Assembly (NCBI GenBank): GCA_041497995.1 | Contig: JBGQHM010000231.1 | Coordinates: 1-10,801, forward strand | Direction: 5' to 3' | Source of the DNA: DATKMS01 sp041497995 | GTDB lineage: Bacteria; Desulfobacterota; Binatia; HRBIN30 | DNA: 10,801 nucleotides | Shown here: piece by piece, positions 5,885 through 10,801 of the stretch | How positions within the stretch are numbered: position 1 is the first letter of the stretch | How the letters are laid out: every line of letters begins with the position of its first letter | Program-made: the position numbers and the translations under genes | Notes under the pieces: generated by a model | Told to the model about the DNA's origin: nothing | Databases searched by the model: none | The model's input: only the letters and a program-made list of their open reading frames with translations

Positions 5885-6835
5885 TTGGTATTCTCCGCAC
5901 CCGTGGCAGGTCTGCAGGAGCATCCCGACTATCGGATCGGCACGGCGTCGTGGACCGACCCGACGCTGTTGGCGGCGGGCTTCTACCCGCGGACGGCCAA
6001 GACTGCCGAGGCACGTTTGCGGTTCTACGCTGAACATTTCCACACCGTCGAAGTGGATTCTACTTACTATGCCCTCCCCGCCGAACGCAACGCTCGCCTC
6101 TGGGCCGAACGCACCCCCAGTGACTTCCAATTCAACATCAAAGCGTTCGCGCTCCTCACGCAGCATCCGGCAGAGACGCGCGCGCTGCCAGCCGCCCTGA
6201 AGGCGCTGCTGCCCGCTGCCACCCTGCGCCAGCCTCGCCTGAGTCACCCATCCGATGACCTGCTGGAGCGGTCGTTCGAGATGTTTCGCACGGCGCTCGC
6301 ACCCTTGCGGGACGCCGGTAAGCTCGGCTGCGTTCTCTTCCAGTTTCCACCCTGGTTCGTTGCCAGCACGGCACACCAAGCGTACATCGACCTCTGTCAG
6401 GCCCGCCTGCCCGACGACCGACTGGCCATCGAGTTCCGCCACACCAGTTGGCTCGATGGCCGCACACCGCAGACGCTGAATTTCTTGGCCGAGCGCCGCC
6501 TCTCACTGGTCTGCATCGATGCGCCCGTGACCAGTAGCATCGCGCGGCCGCCATTCGTCGCGACCAGCGACGTCGCCTACGTCCGTCTCCACGGACGCAA
6601 CCGGCGGGCATGGTTCCAGCGCGCCACCTCGGCCGCGCTACGCTTCGACTACTGGTACTCGGACGCCGAGCTGCGCGAGTGCGCCGCCGCAGTTCGCGGT
6701 CTGCACCCGCTCACGCCAGGCACGCCCGGACCGCGGATTGCGTACGTGATCTTCAACAATTGCTACGCCGACTATGGCGTACGCAACGCGCGCACGATGC
6801 AGGCCTTGCTCACAAGCGAATCATCCATTGCCTGA
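5885..6835 (+). CDS. DUF72 (YecE-like) family protein
   Basis: The frame opens at a TTG at 5885 (316 aa); a GTG at 5903 (310 aa) is an equally good start, since the conserved part begins at RIGTASW (residues 17-23 of the longer form). Neither has a clear ribosome binding site, so the start is uncertain. DUF72 motifs appear in order: HTVEVDSTYYALP (53-65), FQFNIKAFALLTQHP (81-95), LGCVLFQFPPWF (147-158), RLAIEFRHTSWL (179-190), VCIDAP (209-214), AYVRLHGRN (231-239), YWYSDAEL (256-263) and YVIFNNCYADYGVRNA (287-302). The family has a TIM-barrel fold, is widespread, and has no settled biochemical role. The gene is divergent from the membrane-protein gene, only 53 bases away, so both promoters must lie within that gap or inside the coding regions. 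The family call is firm. Confidence 0.92.
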   Translation: MVFSAPVAGLQEHPDYRIGTASWTDPTLLAAGFYPRTAKTAEARLRFYAEHFHTVEVDSTYYALPAERNARLWAERTPSDFQFNIKAFALLTQHPAETRALPAALKALLPAATLRQPRLSHPSDDLLERSFEMFRTALAPLRDAGKLGCVLFQFPPWFVASTAHQAYIDLCQARLPDDRLAIEFRHTSWLDGRTPQTLNFLAERRLSLVCIDAPVTSSIARPPFVATSDVAYVRLHGRNRRAWFQRATSAALRFDYWYSDAELRECAAAVRGLHPLTPGTPGPRIAYVIFNNCYADYGVRNARTMQALLTSESSIA

Positions 6836-6911
6836 CGTTGGCGGCGCCGGTTCGAGCATTGCGGCTCGTGGTCCTTTGTGTCAGCGTGCGGCCTCACGAT
6901 GACTGGCCGCT

Positions 6912-7355
6912 ATGCTCCGTTTGCGCTTTAGCTCCGGGCTCATTCTCGGATTGGTCATCGGTGTGCCCGTTGGGCTGCTGATCGGCGTGCTCATGCTCCC
7001 GGCACGCGTTGCAGAGTCGGGCGCACCGACCAGCCTCCAAGTCATGGAGTTGACCCGCAAACTCGAGGCTGCAAAGGAAAACAAGGAGCGCACCGACCGG
7101 CAACTCGAGCAATTCCAGAAGCTCGCGGAGCAGATGACTGCCACCTTCAAGAGTCTCGAGCAACGTTTCAACGCGCTCGAAGAAGTGCAGCGCCTGCACG
7201 AGCCGCAGCAACCGCCGCAACCGGAAGCGAAGGCTCCCGCGTCACCGACCACCGTGGCCGCCATGCCCACCCCGGCTTCGTCACCCTCACCACCAAGCTC
7301 GGCAGGATCAGCGGGCAGCGAACCGGAAGACGATTCCACGAACTCCGGGGGCTGA
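6912..7355 (+). CDS. Small membrane-anchored coiled-coil protein with a glycine-zipper helix
   Basis: The 147-aa protein is read from the ATG at 6912; the bases upstream contain no clear ribosome binding site. Residues 8-29 form one transmembrane helix in which glycines fall exactly every fourth residue (G9, G13, G17, G21, G25), a textbook glycine zipper. Basic residues (MLRLRF) precede the helix. Residues 42-96 are a strongly predicted coiled coil rich in Lys, Glu and Gln (VMELTRKLEAAKENKERTDR, then a second stretch ending LEEVQRLHE). Residues 98-147 are a disordered Pro/Ser/Ala-rich tail ending in acidic residues. No family is recognised. The layout suggests a self-associating membrane anchor displaying a rod and a flexible tail. 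It lies 76 bases after the DUF72 gene and ends 40 bases before the promoter of the regulator gene. Confidence 0.72.
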   Translation: MLRLRFSSGLILGLVIGVPVGLLIGVLMLPARVAESGAPTSLQVMELTRKLEAAKENKERTDRQLEQFQKLAEQMTATFKSLEQRFNALEEVQRLHEPQQPPQPEAKAPASPTTVAAMPTPASSPSPPSSAGSAGSEPEDDSTNSGG

Positions 7356-7395
7356 TCGCTGCGACGTCGGCCGCGAACATCCGGTCTCACCCCCA

Positions 7396-7424
7396 TTGAC
7401 AATTGGTTGGACCATCCAATAAAT
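7396..7424 (+). promoter_or_regulatory. Promoter of the GntR-family regulator and diiron-enzyme unit
   Basis: A perfect -35 hexamer TTGACA (7396-7401) is followed by an AT-rich -10 region around 7418-7424 (AATAAAT; AATAAA matches 4 of 6 at 16-base spacing, ATAAAT 3 of 6 at 17). The predicted transcript would start near 7430, only a few bases before the ATG at 7437. No other AT-rich stretch like this occurs near the gene. Both operators below lie inside or against the promoter, as expected for repression. Confidence 0.6.
7402..7420. promoter_or_regulatory. Operator 1: palindrome filling the promoter spacer
   Basis: ATTGGTTGGACCATCCAAT is a 19-base inverted repeat with 8 of 9 arm positions paired, and it lies between the -35 and -10 boxes. 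It also contains TGGT-N3-ACCA (7404-7414), the type of half-site used by FadR-subfamily regulators such as PdhR (ATTGGT-N3-ACCAAT). The binding protein is most simply the product of the adjacent regulator gene, giving autorepression. Confidence 0.6.
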
Positions 7425-7436
7425 GGATCAATCCAT
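7423..7436. promoter_or_regulatory. Operator 2: perfect inverted repeat against the start codon
   Basis: ATGGAT-CA-ATCCAT has perfect 6-base arms and ends one base before the start ATG at 7437. It shares the (T)GGAT/ATCC(A) core with the arms of operator 1. It covers the predicted transcription start, so a bound regulator would block initiation. It could also fold as a hairpin in the RNA, although any transcript beginning near 7430 would contain only half of it. Confidence 0.45.
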
Positions 7437-8195
7437 ATGAAGCCTGCCACCGCCTTGTCGTCGACCTTCCGGCCGCCGCCGCGGCGCCGCATCCACGAAG
7501 ACGTGGCGGCGCAGCTGCGCGACGCCATCCTCGACGGCCGGTTCCGCGCCGGCCAGAAACTGCCGCCGGAGCGTGAGCTCGCTGAAGAGTTTGGCGTCAA
7601 CCGCACCTCGTTGCGCGAAGCCATCAAGGTGCTGGAGGGGCTGGGATTGATCAGCGTCCGCCAGGGCGACGGCGCCACGGTGCAGCCGCTCATCGACGCG
7701 TCGCTCGACATCCTGGCGCCAATGATTTTCCACGGCGGCCGCATCGATGCGGACTTGCTGCTGGAGATGTGGGAGGTGGTGACGCCGTTGCTGTATGAAA
7801 TGGCGCGCCTGGCCATCGCGCGCCGGCGTCCCGCGCAGCTCGTCGCCCTGCGCGGCCTACGGGACCTGATTGCGGATGAGACGCGCGAGCGGGAAGCGCG
7901 CCACGCCTCGGCGCGGGACTTGATCGTCGTGCTGTCCGACATGACCAAGAACCGCGTCTGGCAAATGTTGGCGCGGCGACTGCGGGCGCTGCTCGCTTCG
8001 GAACCGCTCCGGGAAACCCGCCGCCGCTTGCGGCGTGATCCCGGGCGTGTCGTGCCGATCATCGACACCTGCCTCGAGGCGATTGATGCCGGGCGTCCGG
8101 ACGAGGCCGTGAAGGCCGTGCGGCGCATCATCACACTGGTAGGCGACACAGCGCTGAGCAGCGCTGCGGCGCGCACGCTCGACCATCAATCATGA
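7437..8195 (+). CDS. GntR-family (FadR subfamily) transcriptional regulator
   Basis: The 252-aa protein is read from the ATG at 7437; a TTG at 7407 in the same frame lies inside the operator and is unlikely. No ribosome binding site precedes the ATG, and the promoter is so close that the mRNA may be leaderless. Residues 19-83 are a clear GntR winged helix-turn-helix (IHEDVAAQLRDAILDGRFRA, KLPPERELAEEFGVNRTSLR, EAIKVLEGLGLISVRQGDGA). Residues about 105-235 fit the all-helical FadR/FCD effector domain. In metal-binding FCD domains an Asp and three His hold the metal. Here an Asp is kept (D161), but the His positions appear to be V165, I209 and I231, so a metal-independent, perhaps acyl-type, ligand is more likely. 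The gene lies 27 bases before the diiron enzyme, its probable target and operon partner. Confidence 0.93.
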   Translation: MKPATALSSTFRPPPRRRIHEDVAAQLRDAILDGRFRAGQKLPPERELAEEFGVNRTSLREAIKVLEGLGLISVRQGDGATVQPLIDASLDILAPMIFHGGRIDADLLLEMWEVVTPLLYEMARLAIARRRPAQLVALRGLRDLIADETREREARHASARDLIVVLSDMTKNRVWQMLARRLRALLASEPLRETRRRLRRDPGRVVPIIDTCLEAIDAGRPDEAVKAVRRIITLVGDTALSSAAARTLDHQS

Positions 8196-8222
8196 CGTTC
8201 AACTGACTGAGGGAGTAACGCG

Positions 8223-9326
8223 ATGAGCGACTTTCAAGTAACGACCCCGACACAAGAGCCGGACCTCGATACGTCCATGAAGGTCATCTACCAGTGGAAC
8301 TACGAGCCCGAGGTGGAAGAGCTGCGGCGGCTGTACGTGAAGGCGACGGAAGCGCAGTGGATCTCGGAGCGCGACATCGATTGGGAGCGCCCGATCGACC
8401 ACCAGAAATTCTCGACCACACCGCTCGGCGCCGCGCTGCCGATCGAGCAGACGTCGTACTGGAAGTCGCTGAGCGAGGAGCAGACCTGGGAGTTGACCCG
8501 CCGCACCGCCAGCTTCCGCCTGAGCAACTTCCTGCACGGCGAGCAGGGTGCGCTGATGGTCGCCGCGCAACTGGTCAACGCCGTGCCGCATACGGATGCG
8601 AAGTTCTACGCGGCGACGCAGACGATGGACGAGGCGCGCCACGTCGAAGTGTTTGCCAAGTACATCAACAAGCTCGACGAAGTGCGGCCGATCGCGCCGG
8701 CGCTCCGGACGATCCTCGACGCGACGTTGCAGACGGACAGCTGGATGAAGAAGCTCGTCGGCATGCAGATCGTCGTCGAAGGGCTGGCGCTCTACAGCTT
8801 CCGTGAGATGCGCAACCTCACACAGGAACCGTTGCTGAAGGACTTGCTGACGTACGTGGCACGTGACGAATCGCGCCACCACGCCTACGGAGTGCAGTAC
8901 ATCGAACGCTGCGTGCCGTGCCTGAACGATACGGAACGTGAAGAGCTCGAGGACTTCGCCCTAGAGGCGGCGCGCAGTCTCATCGACCAACGCAATCAGC
9001 AGACCTTTCTGAGCTCGGTGATGCAGATCTGGTCGGAGATCGGTATCGATTCCGTCGCGTTGCTGACGTCGCTCCGGGAGGAGCGTGAGGAGTTGACACG
9101 GAACATGCCGGGCGGCCGGCGTCTCGGACCGGTGCAGGGCTTCGTGATCCCGACCCTGCGCCGCTGCGGCCTCCTCAGCGAGCGCGTCGCCAAGCGTTAT
9201 CACGAATTCTTGCGCGAGAACCTCAGCGGTCGTCTCGTCGGGGACAGCCTCGAGGACTTCATGAAGCGCATCCCCGACCTGCCCGCAGACACGGCGGCGT
9301 GGGTGTTGGGCGAAGCCCAGCAATAG
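8223..9326 (+). CDS. Diiron ferritin-like protein, probable oxygenase or oxidase
   Basis: This 367-aa protein starts at the ATG at 8223, with GAGGGAG about seven bases upstream. It is an all-helical protein with a complete carboxylate-bridged diiron site in two E...E..H pairs: E107 (HGEQGAL) with E137/H140 (MDEARH), and E186 (VVEGLAL) with E216/H219 (RDESRHH). That is the ligand set of the ribonucleotide-reductase R2, bacterial monooxygenase and AurF-type superfamily. The length exceeds a storage ferritin and fits an oxygen-activating enzyme. The C-terminal third (about 235-345) is helical and has no known match here. Substrate candidates include fatty acyl chains, aromatic amines and hydrocarbons, but nothing in the window decides between them. 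It is cotranscribed with the FadR-type regulator. No ferredoxin or reductase gene is adjacent, so electrons must come from elsewhere. The superfamily call is firm; the reaction is open. Confidence 0.88.
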   Translation: MSDFQVTTPTQEPDLDTSMKVIYQWNYEPEVEELRRLYVKATEAQWISERDIDWERPIDHQKFSTTPLGAALPIEQTSYWKSLSEEQTWELTRRTASFRLSNFLHGEQGALMVAAQLVNAVPHTDAKFYAATQTMDEARHVEVFAKYINKLDEVRPIAPALRTILDATLQTDSWMKKLVGMQIVVEGLALYSFREMRNLTQEPLLKDLLTYVARDESRHHAYGVQYIERCVPCLNDTEREELEDFALEAARSLIDQRNQQTFLSSVMQIWSEIGIDSVALLTSLREEREELTRNMPGGRRLGPVQGFVIPTLRRCGLLSERVAKRYHEFLRENLSGRLVGDSLEDFMKRIPDLPADTAAWVLGEAQQ

Positions 9327-9327
9327 T

Positions 9328-9343
9328 CATCGCGGGCGCGATG
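9328..9343. terminator. Compact hairpin between convergent genes
   Basis: CATCGCGGGCGCGATG is a perfect 7-base inverted repeat with a 2-base centre (realistically a 6-base stem with a 4-base loop), one base after the stop codon of the diiron gene and 22 bases beyond the stop of the convergent glycosyltransferase. No U-run follows on either strand. It may act as a weak bidirectional terminator or 3'-end stabiliser. Confidence 0.35.
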
Positions 9344-9365
9344 CACGCGCGAGCAGATCTCGCCG

Positions 9366-10046
9366 TCACCACACCCTAAAGATCAGCCCGAGCACCACGA
9401 AGATGATACGCACCGTATCGACGAAGCCACGAAAGTGGCTGATACGCTCTGCGATTGGCGGATAGTAGACGCGCACAGGCACCGACCGAATCTCCATCCC
9501 AGCGCGTACGGCGCGGATGAGCACCTCCGTCTCGAAAGCGAAGTGCCGGGCGCGGACGCGTAGCGCCACCGTCTCGCGTAGCGGATAGACGCGGAACCCC
9601 GACTGCGTGTCGGGCAGCCTTTGCCCGCAGGCAATCTCGACCCAGCGATTCGCGAACCGGTTACCGAACAGCCTGATCGGTGTTGACGACACCTCCTCGA
9701 AGCGGCGCGCACCAATGATCAGCGCCCCGGGCCCAGCGTCGGCGGCGCTCAGCAGCACGGGGATCTCGTCGCCGAGATGCTGGCCGTCGCCATCCATCGT
9801 CACGACGCGTCGCACTCCCCGTTCGGCCAAAGCCCGCATTCCGGTCAGCAATGCCGCCCCTTTTCCGCGTGGACGGTCGTGGGTGACGATCTGTGCACCC
9901 GCCGCCACGGCTTCCGCGACGGTGGCGTCGGTGGAGCCGTCACTGACGACGAGGACATCGGGTAGGTAGCGCCGCGCCGCAGACACGACCGCTCCGATGG
10001 TCGCGCCACAGTTCAAGGCCGGAATCAGAACCGCGGTCTCAGCCAT
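9366..10046 (-). CDS. Family-2 glycosyltransferase, DPM1/polyprenyl-phosphate type
   Basis: The 226-aa protein is read from the ATG at 10046, where AGGA lies about ten bases upstream and the conserved domain begins at once (AETAVLIPALNCGATIGAVV). In-frame ATGs at 10082 and 10130 lack ribosome binding sites. GT-A motifs: VVSDGSTDATV (33-43) for nucleotide binding, RGKGAALLTGM (60-70), the metal-binding D85-G-D87 in TMDGDGQH, then LIIGARR (109-115), LPDTQSGFRVYPL (144-156) and FETEVL (171-176). These match dolichyl- or undecaprenyl-phosphate mannosyl/glucosyltransferase-like enzymes, which move a sugar from a nucleotide donor to a lipid carrier on the cytoplasmic face. No paired C-terminal transmembrane helices are present, only one amphipathic or hydrophobic end (TVRIIFVVLGLIF, 210-222). 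Such short forms act as soluble or peripheral enzymes. The neighbours give no pathway context. Confidence 0.9.
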   Translation of the reverse strand: MAETAVLIPALNCGATIGAVVSAARRYLPDVLVVSDGSTDATVAEAVAAGAQIVTHDRPRGKGAALLTGMRALAERGVRRVVTMDGDGQHLGDEIPVLLSAADAGPGALIIGARRFEEVSSTPIRLFGNRFANRWVEIACGQRLPDTQSGFRVYPLRETVALRVRARHFAFETEVLIRAVRAGMEIRSVPVRVYYPPIAERISHFRGFVDTVRIIFVVLGLIFRVW

Positions 10047-10176
10047 GTGGGCGCGAGTCCTAGGACCTGCGGTCAGCGTCATTTCTATGGTCCGCTCCCG
10101 TTGGTCGCTGTTGAGTGCCAAGTCCGCCATAGGAGGCTGCTAGCTGAGGGATGCCAGGAGTCAACCGGCCGCCGCG

Positions 10177-10203
10177 TTGACGTCATCGGCTGCGTTTCAT
10201 AAG
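10177..10203 (+). promoter_or_regulatory. Possible promoter for the exported peroxidase-like gene
   Basis: TTGACG (10177-10182) and CATAAG (10198-10203) resemble sigma70 hexamers with a 15-base spacer, slightly short. The -35 overlaps a perfect 8-base palindrome, TGACGTCA (10178-10185). The region 10047-10240 separates the divergent glycosyltransferase and this gene, and holds no convincing gene. The minus-strand promoter could not be placed. Confidence 0.33.
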
Positions 10204-10240
10204 AGCCGCCATGGAACGCGTGACACGCTGAGGTGGATGT

Positions 10241-10801
10241 ATGACCAAGTACTGGATTGTCATGTTGGGGTGCAGCGTCGTGCTGGCAGCGGCCGCCCAC
10301 GGCCGTGATGCGGGCGGTGATGGATTCCTGCAACAGAGTCAGGGCTCCGGGCACCCTGCTGACGTCGATGCATGGCGCAAGGGTGAGGACCGCAGCGGCT
10401 TGAAGCCGTACCCGGCCGCACCACCTGGTGTCCCCAACCCGCCCGGCGGGCTTTCCCAGTTTGGCGGCAGCGGCAAGTCGTCGTTCGCCGGCCCCGACCT
10501 CGGTATGCCCTTCGTCGAGTGGCGCACCAAGATGGAGGAGCAGCGGCCCAGCGTTGATCGCGCCGCCCGCGCAGTCCTCGACACGCGCTACCGCCTCGAT
10601 TGCGTCACCGACCAGCAGGCAAAGATGTCGCGCGGCAAGCCGCTGCCAGTGGGGCCGACCGGTCGATTGCCGAAAGGAATCGACACCTGGGAGCAGTATG
10701 CCGCGCAATCACCCGAGAGCATCCGCTCGGGCGACGCGTTCCCGTGGAAGCCACTCGACCATCCGCTGCAGTCGACGGCACACATGGTCTTCCCGCAGCA
10801 G
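10241..10801 (+). CDS. Exported protein, probable cytochrome-c-peroxidase/MauG-like (N-terminal part, cut by window edge)
   Basis: From the ATG at 10241, with GAGGTGG ending four bases upstream, 187 codons read to the window edge without a stop. Residues 1-19 are a signal peptide (MTKYWIVMLGCSVVLAAAA). Residues about 54-85 are rich in Pro and Gly. The segment from about 117 on (RYRLDCVTDQQAKMSRGKPL, PVGPTGRLPKGIDTWEQY, FPWKPLDHPLQSTAHMVFP) resembles, from memory, the leader region of large secreted di-heme cytochrome-c-peroxidase-like proteins, where 'AKMSRGKPL.VGPT.RL' and 'FP..pLpHP......MVFP' precede the heme domains. No CXXCH lies within the visible part, so heme binding is not shown. If the family is right, two CXXCH motifs should follow downstream. 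The gene is divergent from the glycosyltransferase. Confidence 0.55.
   Translation, partial: MTKYWIVMLGCSVVLAAAAHGRDAGGDGFLQQSQGSGHPADVDAWRKGEDRSGLKPYPAAPPGVPNPPGGLSQFGGSGKSSFAGPDLGMPFVEWRTKMEEQRPSVDRAARAVLDTRYRLDCVTDQQAKMSRGKPLPVGPTGRLPKGIDTWEQYAAQSPESIRSGDAFPWKPLDHPLQSTAHMVFPQQ

Noticed and set aside
5832..6014. N-terminal extension of the membrane protein to 6014
   Set aside because: It would overlap the DUF72 coding region, and the extra residues are Arg/Pro/Ser-rich without domain character.
6899..6931. Ten-codon frame overlapping the start of the coiled-coil gene
   Set aside because: It has no ribosome binding site and no stop-start overlap; most likely chance.
6881..8176. 431-codon minus-strand open frame across the coiled-coil and regulator genes
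   Set aside because: It lies antisense to two genes with clear domains. Its translation is Ser/Arg-rich with no domain, as expected of a shadow frame in GC-rich DNA.
8199..8882. 227-codon minus-strand open frame
   Set aside because: It is antisense to the diiron gene with its complete ligand set; its composition (Arg, His, Leu) is typical of a shadow.
10131..10180. AGGAGG and GAGGG purine stretches with an ATG at 10151
   Set aside because: The frame stops after nine codons (MPGVNRPPR), and the spacing from AGGAGG to the ATG is too long.
10211..10231. Six-codon ORF (MERVTR) ending just before the ribosome binding site of the gene at 10241
   Set aside because: It has no ribosome binding site and does not overlap the next start; too short to separate from chance.
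10085..10708. 207-codon minus-strand open frame upstream of the glycosyltransferase
   Set aside because: It is antisense to the secreted peroxidase-like gene, which has a good ribosome binding site and signal peptide.

Overview
The window is GC-rich and gene-dense, with short intergenic gaps, and comes from a bacterium. A tri-heme c-type cytochrome with a signal peptide, exported TPR proteins, a DPM1-like glycosyltransferase, a FadR-type regulator next to a diiron ferritin-fold enzyme, and the start of a probable di-heme peroxidase-like protein all suggest a Gram-negative, respiratory, probably uncultured environmental lineage (for example Binatota, a deltaproteobacterial group or Acidobacteria). 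This placement is an inference from gene content. No rRNA, tRNA, CRISPR array, transposase or phage gene was seen.

Layout. Positions 1-2107, minus strand: a stand-alone, catalytically degenerate Hint (intein-fold) protein, then a tri-heme cytochrome c, then a pyridoxamine-phosphate-oxidase-family protein that leaves the left edge only a few residues short of its expected end. Positions 2108-2368 are a divergent gap holding a possible promoter and a short upstream ORF with a very strong ribosome binding site. Positions 2328-3938, plus strand: that 14-codon ORF overlaps by ATGA a 308-aa protein built like a receiver plus histidine-kinase core with the catalytic residues gone. A membrane-anchored PAS protein with no output domain follows. 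Positions 3871-5831, minus strand: a polytopic membrane protein coupled by ATGA overlap to an exported TPR protein with an NTF2-like (Cds6-type) C-terminal domain. The TPR gene overlaps the PAS gene tail to tail.

Positions 5885-7355, plus strand: a DUF72 protein and a small membrane-anchored coiled-coil protein whose transmembrane helix is a perfect five-glycine zipper. Positions 7396-9326, plus strand: a GntR/FadR-family regulator with its own operator-filled promoter, probably read from a leaderless mRNA, followed 27 bases later by a diiron ferritin-like oxygenase-type protein. Positions 9366-10046, minus strand: a family-2 glycosyltransferase. Positions 10241-10801, plus strand: the N-terminal part of an exported protein resembling cytochrome-c-peroxidase/MauG-like proteins.

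The most interesting material is the degenerate two-component pair with its coupled leader ORF, the regulator-diiron enzyme unit with a clearly readable operator, and the degenerate stand-alone Hint protein. None of these can be shown to be a new system from sequence alone.
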